Below, piece after piece: positions 24,300-36,000 of a stretch of DNA of 64,000 bases. Origin of the DNA: Nephrocerus scutellatus (Eukaryota; Arthropoda; Insecta; Diptera; Pipunculidae). The notes below the pieces were generated by a model. That model had not been told where the DNA came from. It saw nothing but the letters and a program-made list of their open reading frames with translations, and made no database searches. Every line of letters begins with the position of its first letter. Position 1 is the stretch's first letter. Both the position numbers and the translations under genes were made by a program. The stretch is taken from contig OX352764.1 of the NCBI GenBank assembly GCA_947095585.1, positions 8,479,001-8,543,000 on the forward strand, read 5' to 3'.

Positions 24300-25720
24300 G
24301 GTGTGCTGGTATTTCTAAGATACTTGCATGAATTCCGCTATACCTAAAAAGTGGGTTACTTACCAAATTCCAAAACTTTGCAGTTTTGTGTTACTTCAAA
24401 GGAGCTAACATGATTCATATGTAAACATCTATTATGTATGTATGCATGTGTGCACTGTTATGTTATGTGTGTGGAACAACTACCGATTTAAAGCAGTTTG
24501 ACAGCTCTAGCATGAGAACACGCACACGCTCTGTAACTCCAGTAATTCGCGGCATGTGAAGCAAACATTCAGGTAAATGTTTCATTCATGCTAAGTGAAC
24601 AATGTCGGAAAGCAAGGAGCAGGAAGTTGCCGCGCGTACGCAAGGAATCTTGGTAAGGATGACTGCACACATATGTACGCCCGCTTCGAGCTTATTATTT
24701 GTATTATGTTCGGTAAACATATGAACAATAAATCGATTATTTGAGCGGAACATCCTCGCTTGTCCTCAGCTATTGCTCGCCTGCACTTTGGCATAGAAAT
24801 CGTTTCCTGCCATCGATGCATGCAAGACATGTACGAGTATTTTACTTAGCTGCTGTATCGCAGATATTTTTTGATTTAGTGAACTGGAATGTTCCACCTT
24901 CGTGTAGATAATGCGGTTTTAAATGTCATTTCAATGCGGACGTGTATAAAGTTATTTCGATTGATAGGATTGATTGCTGCCTTGCTGCATTGTCTTTGGT
25001 TGTTTGCTTAGATTGCGAGCAAAAAGTAATTAAAAAGAAATGTTTCAGAGATTCCAACTAGCTTCTTATTTTTTTTTTTTTTAGTATTCCCAGAAGTTTC
25101 TTGCTTGGTTTTTTTTGCTTTTGTTATATGTTTCCTTTTCCTTTTTCCACGGTTGCATCTGACACATTTTCCAGCTAATCGCAGCGGCTGTTATGTGTGC
25201 ACGAGTTTGCTTTAATAGAACAATGAATCCAACATTAGGGAAAACACAAGAGATCTCAACCAAAACAGTGAACACCGCACTCCACGCCAAAGCACACACA
25301 GTGCAAATAAAAAAACATAAACAAGGAAGCTTCTTGTTGTTGTGGCATTCCTTCTTTGGGTGGTTTGCACAATACTCTCATTTTAAAAATGGTTAAATGG
25401 TGTTAATGCCGTAAAAAAGTAGCATAGGAGCATATTTGTGATTGTCCTATAAAGCGTTTTTTTTTATTTAGCAACTGGCCGGAGTTGCAGGTATTACGAA
25501 AGACATGTGGTTGGGAAGGAAACAATTAGGTACGCTTGTTCCTGCACTCAGGAAAAGCATGCAATACCGTGATAACGAGCAGTCAAGCTCTTCTTGAATC
25601 CCTGGCAGTTAATGTGGAAATTTTTAGTTTTGTGACACAGTACACAGTACAGTGTCGGTATTTTAGATTTGTCACAAAGTCTGCACTTACACTTACACTA
25701 TAATACTACAATACTGCAAC
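24300..25720. other. no recognisable feature
   Basis: AT-rich sequence with short ORFs only and no repeat or exon signal I can support; a homopolymer T run lies at about 25070. Confidence 0.5.
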
Positions 25721-25724
25721 ACTG

Positions 25725-25794
25725 TAACACGAACGGTCGTGAGAAGCTAGATCTTGGGCCACAAAGATCTGTTGCGCCGAATATTATATTACAG
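25725..25794 (+). mobile_element. SINE, 3' end fragment
   Basis: Matches the last 70 bases of the tRNA-derived SINE at 52343-52628: GTCG.GAGAAGCTAG, a C/T-variable core, then GCGCCGAATATTAT. The 5' part is missing. Confidence 0.7.
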
Positions 25795-25839
25795 GTATGG
25801 CTGCAGCTCGTTATACGAATAAACAGGCCCCTAGTTTGT

Positions 25840-26290
25840 ATTATTCAATTTAATGCCAATTGTGTTAGTAGCAGAGGTATCGAGGACTTGTTCAACCAAT
25901 GGATAAGGGCCATGCCGGAAAGTCGAAATATTACTTCAACCTCTGAATGAGTGTCCATTGTCCACCTCTTGAACACAGTCTCCAAGGAGGAGTGATTTCT
26001 CCACTTCTGTGGCCACTAGTCATCGACAATCTTATCTACAGATCAGATCAGGTTACATCGCCATTGGATATGCGGATGACTTGGCGATAATTATTAGTCG
26101 CAAACACAGCACGAACATTTCTAGTGTCATGTAAGGTCCTTTACTACACCTTAAAGAATGGTGCAGCAGAAAAGGACTATCCGTCAATTTTTGCAAAACC
26201 TTTCTAGTGGTTCTGGATTGTTGGTTAACCGTGAAATAAAATGAACCTAAGTTCCTCTTAAGTCTCCTGATAAGGTAGGTCACTAGGTTA
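25840..26290 (+). mobile_element. I/R1-type LINE, reverse transcriptase with intact YADD
   Basis: NQWIRAMPESRNI, GGVISPLLWPLVIDNLIYR and SGYIAIGYADDLAIIIS, with the YADD at 26069-26080, then LKEWCSRKGLSVNFCKTFLVV. The flow is interrupted by indels before the PQGG box. Highly similar to the minus-strand copy at 36000-37545. Confidence 0.78.
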
Positions 26291-26840
26291 CGAAATGTGC
26301 AAAAGGTCCGCCATATGCCATCAGACCGATCCTCCTTGAAGGCAATAAACGCCAGGTCCCTCATGGATCTGGCATTAATAATCTGTGGGGAATTCCACGG
26401 GGAAGGTTTATTATTATTATTCTTTGTTGGGAGTGGAACATGTGTATTGTACGAAGCCAGTAAGGAGGAACCGATGATGTCAACCTATTCATTCGTGTCT
26501 GGAGAAGAAAAAAATATCGGAATTGATATGCTGAGACTCAATATACACACCCCTATAATCTCTAAAACAAAATGATGAACAAGTTATAGGCTTGGGCAGT
26601 TAAAGGGTGGCATGGCGCGATGGAACCCAAAATTGGTCAGCAGGCCAACCAAGTAAGGATGGCTCACTAACCACGATAAACTCAATCCGAGAAAAACTAT
26701 TCCCGAACGAGTCAAAATGGGACGTCTTATCAAGATCTAAAATGAAGCACCCAAACCTACGGAAATAATCTGAAGTCGATGACAATATACTACAGGATCT
26801 AAGATGTTGAGGTCAAAATAACCCATGATGAAAATATTTT

Positions 26841-27138
26841 GGAGACCCCGGGCTCCGAAGTCGTGGGGTCCCAACAACTTTTTTAAAAAAATTAACTCGA
26901 TTTTCTTTCAATTTTATATACGTGTGTATCTCCGATGGACAACACTTATTGTAAAAATTTTACAGACGCCGGTCCCCGGGGTCGTGGGGCCTTTTTTTCT
27001 TTTTTGAGCATTTTTGAGCGAATGGCCCCTAAGGCCCGAGGGGGAAATACACATGCGTATAAAATTTGAAGAAAATCGGGTAATTTTTTTTAAAAATTTG
27101 TATGGGAGCCCCCCGACGTCGAGGCCCGAGGTGCCCCA
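26841..27138. repeat. imperfect inverted repeat of a GC-capped AT module
   Basis: The module at 26841-26936 reappears in reverse complement at 27043-27138. Shared features: a CCCC-CGACGTCG/CGAAGTCG-GGCCC cap, an A/T run with AAAATCG, and ATACACA.GCGTATAAAATTT. The centre (26937-27042) repeats the cap once more. No protein is recognised; it looks like a non-autonomous element or a foldback piece. Confidence 0.6.
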
Positions 27139-27305
27139 AATTTTAATAGAAAGTATTGTCATGGGAAATATACATGTGTGCAAAGTTTGAAAAAAATCGG
27201 ACTCAGGGAAGTCGGTTAAAAATGGATCACAAGATTCTGCCCACCAGCCAGCCAGACAGACAGTCAGGGGCACGCGAAGTTAATATAGAGAATTTAAAAA
27301 AACGT
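27130..27305 (+). repeat. dispersed repeat, copy 1
   Basis: AATAGAAAGT.TTGTC, TGTGTGCAAAGTTTGAAAAA, AATCGGACT, GAAGTCGGTTAAAAAT and the closing GTTAATATAGAGAATTTAAA are all shared in order with 60280-60404. Copy 1 carries an extra segment of about 40 bases with CCAGCCAG and ACAGACAG near 27240-27268. Confidence 0.7.
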
Positions 27306-28419
27306 GCCACGATTGTGTTGTGCTCTGCCGCTGTCTTTATCATCTTATTCAAAAAGGAGAGGAAAACTGAAACGGAAGCATGAAAACCGTTAAAAGATAA
27401 CATTTTCTTGCACATAGAGTGCGAATGTAAAACGCACGCAGTAAAACAAGAAAGGATAAGAGAAGGAAAGGAGAAGGAAAGGAGAAGAAGTTTTTTTTTC
27501 TTCATATCCATATCCACTACATCCATTATGGTGCCTAATTGCCAAATAGTAGAAGCGAAACTTGCAGTACACAACGAGTATCTACAAAAGTATCGTGCGT
27601 TATGCGTTATTACAGTACAGAGTTCCTTCGGAATCATTTTACGATTATGCTGTTCCCGTTCGTTGATGAGAGACACTCGCACATTGTCGACAAAGAAGCA
27701 TTGTCAAGATTGCCACTTGCTGTATGAAGGGATATTATTCTGTACTTTTCTGTCGGTTTGCTTTGTACTGCACCAAAGAAACCTTTTCTGGTGTGACAAA
27801 CAGTCACTATAACACTGGATCACCAGAACAGAAGAAACTTAGGAAGTTCTTAAGAATGTCCTGTTTGTTGTTGTTACTGTAAATACGAGTACGAGTAGAG
27901 CAGATTAAAGTTACGTACATCTGGCAAATATTAAGAAAGACGGGAGTGATGTGAACTCCTTCCGTCATAATGTAAGCTTTGTTTTTGACACACACGCACA
28001 CAAAATGCTTTTAAAACAGTTTGTGCTTATGTACTTTTCCTGCCTAAGTAGTTTAACTTTTGCCATTGCGGAGTAGGTACAGACGTAAAACATTATAAGG
28101 ACCTTTTTGCCAGTTGCAATACTTTGATGAGCTCATTATTTTTGGAAAGCGTTTCTTGCTCCTGTAACTGACTCTAAGCCCACTCTAGTCAGCTTTATGG
28201 CCACGGATAAAATGTTCTATGTTTAGAATTAAAAGTCCGGATGTTATACTGGAAAGCTGTATGGCAAATATGAAGGATACGGTGCAAGTTTTTTATTTAT
28301 TTAATAATTTCGATCAATTGAATAAATCCGTGCCTTATTTTAAAAATTGCTCAGGTGCCAGTATGCCTGAAAGGGTGCTTTACGGCACCCGTAGTTAACG
28401 CAAGAACAGTAATGAGAAT

Positions 28420-28650
28420 GGCCAACGAGTCATAGAGATAGTAGCAAGTAAGAATTTGGTCGTTGCGAGTACAAGGTTTGCACTTTAGAATATCCACAAA
28501 GCTAACTTGGTATTACGTAATGGCGCCACTCTCAAGGAGATAGACCACGAGTTGAAACGTGTTGTAGGGACACAAACATGATTACGGTGCGAACGTACCG
28601 AGGTGCCAGCGTCAACACGGATCACTCACTATCTTGTTGGTATGATATTA
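28420..28650 (+). mobile_element. RTE-type LINE, endonuclease fragment
   Basis: NENGQRVIEIVASKNLVVAS, then a shifted WYYVMAPLSR (family: ATW.SPDG.T.NQIDHV) and VRTYRGASVNTDH. It is a sister of 985-1210 but better preserved. Confidence 0.72.
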
Positions 28651-28831
28651 TATATAACACCACGAGGTATGTTATAATAGCCATAGTAGAACTTTGTAAA
28701 ATCACGAGATAAACTGTGTACGTTGTCTATGACCAGTGTTATAAGCTTGGTATATATATCTGGATAAAGTTCAAGTCAATTGAATATACATCTGCCGATG
28801 AAAAAAGTGATCCGAGACTCTGATGTAATGG

Positions 28832-29338
28832 CTACAAAAAGTATTCTCTTCTCTTCAATAACACTGGATTTGAAACCGTCCAATACAACCTGAATTGACC
28901 GGTCAGAAATTCCAATGCATTCATTTTCGACAAAAGAGCTTGATGCCAGACTCCATCAAATGTTTTGGATATATCTAGAGCAACCACTTTGCCTTCACCA
29001 AATTTATGTATAGACTGGTTCCACTTTTCTATGAGATATGCCATCAGTTCACCTGTAGAACGTACCCTTTGAAAACCGTACAGTTGGTCGCCAAGGATTT
29101 CACGTGATTCAAGGTATTGCATAAGATTACGGTTGATCAGCGTTTTCACGACTTTAGACGTTATGGATGTTTGCCCAATCGGTCGGTACGAGGAAAGAGA
29201 TGACGATTCGCCTTTTTTAGGAACAGACTGAACAAAGGCTCTGAGGACTTCAGAAGAATAAGAGAAATGGAAAAACCTTCGCAGTGGCAATTCCAAGAAT
29301 GAAGAACACCTCTTCAAAACCATAGCAGGATTACCCAT
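28832..29338 (-). mobile_element. LINE family 1, RT fingers and palm, longest open frame
   Basis: A stop-free frame of 168 codons: FVQSVPKKGESSSLSSYRPI, SKVVKTLINRNLMQYLESRE, ILGDQLYGFQRVRSTGELMA, YLIEKWNQSIHKFGEGKVVA and LDISKTFDGVWHQALLSKM. This is RT motifs 1 to A; motif A is DISKTFDGV (family DISKAFDRV). It breaks off before the PQG and FADD boxes. It is the least damaged piece of family 1 here. Confidence 0.85.
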
Positions 29339-29389
29339 CAGATTTATGAATGTTGAGACTAGAGTCTAGACTGTAAGTTCTTACTTTAC

Positions 29390-29705
29390 AAATCGATTAT
29401 AATTGTCGTATGGTCATATGGGATTGATATGAAAGTGCCACAGTTCCATTAAACATTTTACAGCGAACCTAAGCAAAAATACTTCGCTGCATTACGAATG
29501 CCTCATGGTTTGCTTAAAATGCCAACATCCATAGAGATCTGGGGATTAAAACGGTTAAAGAAGTGATACAAGCATGCAGTTCAAAATATCGTACGACATT
29601 AGAATCTCATCCAAATGAATTAGCAAGGGAACTAATAACACAACCGAAATATAGTCGGCTTCACAGGACAGATCCACTAGATCTAATGACCATGAAAATA
29701 ACTTA
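29390..29705 (+). mobile_element. Jockey-clade LINE, C-terminal fragment
   Basis: In shifting frames: IVVWSYGIDMKVPQFH (family PIW.YGIQLWG), YFAALRMPHGLLKMPT (family K.LR.ITNAPWY) and SSHPNELARELIT...DPLDL. This is the same C-terminal block as 52640-52925. Confidence 0.7.
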
Positions 29706-29709
29706 AGAT

Positions 29710-31960
29710 AAAAAATCTAGATTGCAAGATTAGTTAGTTTCATTGAAAGAAAGATTCAAGAATAAAGCCGTAATATGGTGCAGTATTACAAAAATGACCG
29801 AACCTTGGTAGCGAAGAGCTAGTAATCTAAACCACTTTACCAGTTACTTGATCAAATTTTCTCACAATATATGACTATATATGACCACTTAAAAAAAAAG
29901 TCAGTTATTATAGCAGTAAACTTTATAAAAACATTTAATCAGGTTTATGACATTAAGCGGATTTTGCAAATTAATTGCAACCCTTGAACAAACATACATA
30001 AATAATTCTCAGATGTGACTGGCAACAGCAAGTATTACCGGAATGAACAGCATATAAATTATTATGAGATTACATATATTTATTATATCATTCCTAGAGA
30101 ATTATGCGATTGTGTTAACGAAATGCCGTTTGACTTTTGCCAAAAAAATTTCCCATAAAGATAACCATAAATAGATCTCACAATCGATATCTTTTCAAGT
30201 AATAAAATCACGAACAGCACGAATATGATAACCGCCACCAAAATCAATAAAGAAAATCTCTGCAAAATTTGCCTGTTTGTTGTTTATATTCTATAAATAA
30301 AATTCCATAAAAATCCATATAAAAACCGGCGTTATTACCCGTTTCGTAGTAAATTGTTATACGAACCACACTACACGATGAGCGCGAGTGTACAAGGATA
30401 CATTACGAGGAACGTCACGTTCTTCCGCAGTGCACCCTCCTGTCGTCAAACAACAAACAACCATAGGGCTTCTTCTTGTTCCTCTTCTATCCATCCTTTC
30501 CCACATTTTCAATCTCTCACCGGCACCATAAAATGTGGCCCAATTAGATTGGCCTCAGTGCCACTCTGCAAGAAAAATGGCAATTCTGAAATTTATTAGA
30601 GCGCGCGTGAATCGAACCGCTCGTCTCCAATGTTTACATCAGATGAGTGATAAGTGGAGGTGGTATTGTAACGAATTGAATCCTTGAAGCCACCTATATT
30701 TTTGTTGCCATTTAACCGCAAAGAAACATACGAATATTATTGCATCACCATCGAAAGAAATGGCAGAGCACATAGCATCCAAACTAACAGCACCACCAAG
30801 GTTAAGTATCACATCCGCCCATTACAAAGTCACTTCATAGTCAGCCATTCATCAGGCGGTGACAGGAACACAACAAAATGACGATCGACGATTCACTTAA
30901 CACTTCGACACTATCGAGGTGACAGCGATGGATGTATGTGATTGTGGAGGGAGGAAGGATATCGGTGACGCTGGTCACAGCCACTTTAGTGAACGCATTT
31001 CCATATTAATTGGACGCACATTTTGCCGAGGTCAGATTCCTTTTCGACGAAGACGAAGCAGTTCGTGGCGCGTTAAAAGCCATTAAAGTTACAGCGCCAC
31101 AGCCAATGGAACCGCACGCATACACAGACGAACAACAATACAGAATACAAGATGAAAAGTAGAAGATCAAGGATTTGTAATAATAATTATTGCTTCTTGG
31201 GTGGTGGTGCACTCTGCAGCTTAGAAATCTTTAGAATCCGGAGCACCTTGTCTTCTGTGTGATTCGTTGGAGTCACACGGCAAGTGCGAGTGCTCACTCG
31301 TATGAGGAAATATAAAGGATGCTTTAGCTGAAGATAAATCTTTTTTTTTGTTACTATTGTTATTGTTGTTGCTGCTTTTGTTGTTATTGCAGCTTTCAGT
31401 TTTTCATCTTCTAAAGAGCTCTTGTCCTTGTTATGTTTGCCATGCAACCTTGCTATTTCTTGGGGTTTCTCCACGTTTTTATTACTTGCTGGTTTAATTG
31501 TCGTAAGTGGATTTAAAGTGAATTTTAATCGATTTGTTGTTTCTTAACTTTCTTCTTCTTGTAGGGTTTTGTTCTTATCTAACTAACACACACACACTCG
31601 ACAGTAGAAGCTTCAAGTTAATTTTTTTTAATTTTGTTAATTGATTTCAATTCTAATGGCATACCGGCAGTTTAAAAAGCTAATTAAATAATTTTTATCG
31701 AAAAGATTGTTAATTTGGTACATGCACTTTTAGCACCCCTATTAACGTTCGACTTAGTCACATACATTTCCATTCGCTTATATTTGACATATGAATAACA
31801 ATTGGTAGATTTGTTCTAATCGTTCCTTTATTTACTGTATTCAGTTGCTACTTTTTCGTCACATTTTCTCTTATTTATTAAGTGACTTAAGTCGACTTGC
31901 TAACCATAATAGGGCTGTAAAGCCAAATATGAAAGGCGAAATGAAAAGCTTTCACATATC
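29710..31960. other. mostly unique sequence, no gene called
   Basis: 30350-31560 has a more balanced base composition than its surroundings and short open frames on both strands, reminiscent of fly 5' UTR or regulatory DNA. No splice-supported exon or protein motif is visible. Confidence 0.4.
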
Positions 31961-31964
31961 ATAT

Positions 31965-32030
31965 CTTACTCTCGGACGTTTCTCAGACGTTCGCGAGAGT
32001 TGGGACCGTGAAAAAGCTTGTTGGGGCTTT
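31965..32030 (-). mobile_element. SINE, internal fragment
   Basis: The plus-strand sequence TTACTCTCGG.CGTTT.TCA and ACGTTCGCGAGAG.TGGGACC.TGAAAAA matches 46600-46660, the reverse strand of the SINE body. It abuts the LINE fragment starting about 32030. Confidence 0.6.
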
Positions 32031-32720
32031 TCCTTATTTCTCAGAAGGCAGTTCAACCAGTAATTAATGGTGCTACTATTGCGAGATCAGATTCACTTAA
32101 GATGTTAGGTCTGAAAGTTTCAAGTGAATTTTCCTGGAAGGAACATATTTATGGTATTTCAAAAAGAGCGAGCCAATGTTTTGGCTTCATAAGACGGTAT
32201 AACTGTTACTTCACCCCCTCTGAAGTATTAAGGCTTATGTTAGATAATATATATAATATATGTGTGGGGTGGGGATCTTTCTTTCTTTATTTATTTGTAT
32301 AGCATAAAAAAACGTTATAATTGTTATGTGAAGTCGCACAATTTACAGAGTTCTGGTATGTATATATACCTTACAACTGAAAAATTATAAGGGGATCTCG
32401 AATATAAGCTATTAAACAAAAGTAATTTGAAGGAAAAAGCTATAGAAAAAACCTTCAATCTAAATACTGTGCTTAAGTATCATGTTAAGTGACACTAATA
32501 AATAAGCTTAAGATTATATTGACTAGATTAGAAAAATAAGTAAATAAACAAGTGGGGATCTAAGATCGCATTTAATTTATCTTGACAGAATTCAGAATAG
32601 AGCTATCCGTTTGATAAACGATGTAACCATTACTTCGTTTCTTGATTCTTTGAAGCATAGACGAAATGTAGGAGCTTTAACTTTTTTCCAAAATTTGTAT
32701 TTTTAATAAACCTTTGTGCC
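32030..32720 (+). mobile_element. LINE RT C-terminal region split by a 273-bp insertion
   Basis: VQPVINGATIARSDSLKMLG, LKVSSEFSWKEHIYGISKRA, SQCFGFIRRYNCYFTPSEVL, then after the insert YLDRIQNRAIRLIND and SLKHRRNVGALTF. It is related to family 1 but a distinct subfamily. The frame on the two sides of 32279-32551 is continuous if the insert and one copy of its duplication are ignored. Confidence 0.78.
32279..32551. mobile_element. 273-bp non-coding insertion with a 10-bp target-site duplication
   Basis: Flanked by perfect GTGGGGATCT copies at 32269-32278 and 32552-32561, inside a LINE frame. The insert begins TTTCTTTATTTATTTG and ends AATAAGTAAATAAACAA; the two ends are partly complementary. 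No ORF. It could be a MITE (a 9-10 bp duplication suggests Mutator-like) or a short retroposon with an A-rich tail; I cannot decide. Confidence 0.75.
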
Positions 32721-32799
32721 GTGACGTAAGTCATTCAGGGAGTTCTCCCTTGGCAATTAGCCTATGAATAAAAAAAACAAAGCTGGTGTTTTTGGACAC

Positions 32800-33490
32800 A
32801 ACACCAATGTCCCGATACCAATGGGAATGAGTCCCACGGTATTTTAGGCGGAACTCCGTGCCATTGAGATCTGCGCTAAGATTAACCTTAGTAAAGGCGT
32901 TTAAGACATGAAATAATATATCTTTTCAGATAGCCAGGCAGCACTTAAAGGGCTGTCATCCAACTTAATGGAGTCTATCACTTAAATGCTGCTGCCATCT
33001 CTTGTCAGACATAACAGGGTGAAACTAGGATTGATCATTGCTCATCAAAGAATTGCAGACAACGAATCTGCAGATGAACGCTCTACGATCTACGCTCATG
33101 GGACCTGTGGTGTCAATAACTGGTCTGCCGCCACAGCGCTGATAAATAATTGGTAAAAAAACTTCGTATGGCCCACTGTGTAAAAATCCCGGGGCTTAGA
33201 CAATCCAAACGATTAGCTGGTCCTTTTTCTACAAGGAATTCCTTAAGCTAGACAAAAGCTGGTGAGCTTTCGCAAAGACCACTGGGGCTTGCGACTCCAC
33301 CTGAGTATGACAAATCAGTCGAGTACATTCTCTGTGAATGCCCAGCATTACATTTGTAAGGGAGGCGTGTTTTCCATAAAGAAATATATTCAGCAGCAGA
33401 ATTGAGAAACTCTGCCCAATAAGGACGCACTATCCTTCATTAGAGAGGTGGTACGTCTCTTAATCAAACCCTTCTGATACATCTTTTCAG
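32800..33490 (+). mobile_element. I/R1-type LINE, RNase H domain and C-terminus
   Basis: ELRAIEICAKINLSKGV, YIFSDSQAALKGLSSNLMES, NRVKLGLIIAHQRIADNESA and DERS...GTCGVNNW, then GPFSTRNSL, VEYILCECPALHL and AELRNSA. The RNase H acidic and WVPGH-like sites are recognisable but mutated, with several stops. It is the plus-strand counterpart of 36000-36750. Confidence 0.8.
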
Positions 33491-33939
33491 GTTGCAGTGT
33501 CGGGAATATGAGAAAGAGTTGTCTTTAAAAATGTATAATAAAGAAAAATCCTTTCATAATTAATAAAAAATGGAGGTGTGGCCACAACTTGACTTTCGTT
33601 TACGAGCGTGGCCGGAATCTTCAGTAATGTATATTATTTTTTTTTTAAATTTTTTTTTTTTTTAATTTTTCATAAATGGTTTACTTTTTGAGATACTTGC
33701 AAAAACTCGAAAAACAAAGTTGCCACTTCCGGTTGGCCGACTTCCGCCAAAATCAAGTGGGACCTCCAAATTTATGTTAAAAGCTTAAATATGAATTTTC
33801 ATCCCCATGAATTCAGCCGACTATGCTGTCGAATGAACACAGATATACAGACATTTTTTTATGCTTTTTTTGACTTAGAATATACGGAAATGGGTAAATA
33901 TGCAAAAAATCCCTAGTTTGAAAATTTTCATGATTACTA

Positions 33940-34012
33940 TACTTCGGCTCGAAATCGGGACTGGTGGAGAGACTTTTTGCAGGAGGCCAGGACCGGACCC
34001 CGGTTGTAGAGC
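33940..34012 (+). mobile_element. RTE-type LINE, 3' coding end scrap
   Basis: GGCTCGAAATCGGGACTGG, then GAGAGACTTTTTGCAGGAGG and CCAGGACCGG.CCCCGGTTGTA match the minus-strand sequence at 49590-49525. Only the last codons are left. Confidence 0.65.
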
Positions 34013-34014
34013 AT

Positions 34015-36000
34015 AATATTATGATTACTATACTTCCTTATTACTATATAAAAGGAAGTAAAAGAGAAACTTTCTTACTAATTGCAATAATAATCAGATA
34101 GATCGCTATTACCGTCTTAACTTCAGTGTCTGCTCAGACTACTTGGCCTTTTTTTCATCGTTTTCGTTCAGAAGTTGTGTGCCATATGTCAGGATATTAA
34201 GAAATTTTTGCTTTAACACCGGCTATGTCTTGCGGTATCCTTTTTATTGTACAACAATAACTTTCATACAACATCGCTTAACACATAGTTTCCTTTTAAA
34301 TGCTTGTCAACAACATAAAACTACTGTCGAGAAAATCTTCATCAAATCGCGGTACAAAAAAAAAAAAAGGAAGGGAACATTTAACCAGCAAAGTAGAGAA
34401 AGTGTTTGGTATTTTCTTTTTGTATCAACTTTTTGATGCACACTTTAGTTTGCACTTCTGTTGGCGTTTTCTCCTTTGATATGAGTGGGTACGTAGGTAT
34501 ACGCTTGGTCTTAGCTATGCAAGGACAATTTTATCAAAAAAACCGGCTAAATATGACATTGGCGGCATGGCATGTGTATACATTAAACGAAACTGAATAA
34601 AAAATATCGTGTTAATTGAAGCAGAGGATCACAAGGATGAAGGTGATAAACCAAAGCCATTTCAAAGGACGAAATCCCTTTGATGTGTGGTGATGTTGGT
34701 GGCGGTGAGTGTGCTCTTGCGATGTGCGTCCTTTGTACCACCCACCATCAGTCGGTCCACTGTGACAATTTGTTTTCACTCTGTCAAGTTGTTGAATTAT
34801 GCAAAAGGATAATCACATTTACAGTTTTGTTTGTCGAGTTGTGTTTGTTATTATTGTTCGTCCTTTTGTATTTTGTGCAACGAAACAAATGCACCACTGA
34901 CTGACCGACTGTGTTATATTTTATTTATCCTCAATGATTTCGACTGTTTACCGGATGACTGATTGCATGATAAGGATATTATTTACAACAGTCCATGGTG
35001 GTATTTTCCGTGACGTCCATAAACACTGCACTGAAACACACACACAAGCACACAGAAGTGGGAGTGAAAAACGAAACTAAGGACTTTCCATGTCAAACGA
35101 CCGTTGCTATTGTTATGACGGACTCGAGTCACCTTAGTGACGACGAAACAAACAACAACGTCACTTAGTGACGAAATTCAAGTTATCCTTTTTTTTTTCA
35201 ATTCAATTTTTTCTCATAAAAATTTGTATTTCATCGATAAATAATTACTCTATATACTATTTGTGAATTCTATTTGTTGATTAAAATTTTTGCATACGTT
35301 TTGGTTTCTTCAGTTAAATCCTTGTCTGTCTGATTGCGCTGATAGTTAGTTAGTTAATTAGTCGGTTAGCTAGATATCCCTTTTCTAATAAATTATTACT
35401 AATAGTAATATTTTTGAGTGTTTAATTTTTATTCATTTCGAATAAGAAACCGCAGCACTTTTTAACTCGACCGTTTACAACGAAGGCTCGCACTCTACTA
35501 CAGAGACAAGGGTGCATTGGGTTTTCACCCTGTGTATTCTTGGCTTTCAGTCAGTCTAATATCCGCTGGACTATTCATTAAGGTAAGGTGTGGTGAAATG
35601 GTGTACTAATGTAATAATAAATAACTGATGTTATTCTTACCACACTGCCTTATGCACTGAAATTCGCTAAACTGAGTGAGAAGAGATAGGAATTTTTCCC
35701 CATTCTTTTGTAGGTAATTTCCCACAAGGGTGAGTTTGCGCCTGTGTTAGTTATGAGCTGTGAGAAAGTATTACCAGCTGTGCTAAAGTTGGTGGTTAAT
35801 TTGATTATTTTGCCGGTTATTATGGTGAATGTCGAACTAGTTTCACCTTAGCACTTCATGTGCTAATGAAGGAATTTATAAGTGCACTGTGTTTGCCATT
35901 TGAGGGCATTAATGATATATTGTTCTTTTTTTGACTATTAATTAATAAAAAAAGAAAAGGCATAAAACATTTATAAATGTGGTATGAACCCAGTAGGATA
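34015..36000. other. unassigned intergenic stretch
   Basis: No LINE or transposase motif found apart from the palindrome cluster at 35116-35172 and a GTTA-type simple repeat at about 35343-35375. Confidence 0.45.
35116..35172. other. cluster of palindromes with TGACG half-sites
   Basis: A perfect 10-bp palindrome GACTCGAGTC (35121-35130) overlaps GTCACCTTAGTGAC (35128-35141). After 18 bases comes CGTCACTTAGTGACG (35159-35173). Together they carry repeated TGACG/CGTCA, the CREB/ATF half-site. No promoter or gene is recognised next to it. Confidence 0.4.

Noticed and set aside
27227..27682. 151-codon minus-strand frame and its overlapping plus-strand frames
   Set aside because: No family motif, it overlaps a dispersed repeat at its end, and several competing frames are equally open.
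30083..30265. 60-codon minus-strand frame with a strong hydrophobic segment, considered as a membrane or envelope remnant
   Set aside because: No flanking motif, LTR or conserved residue; hydrophobic frames arise easily from AT-rich DNA.
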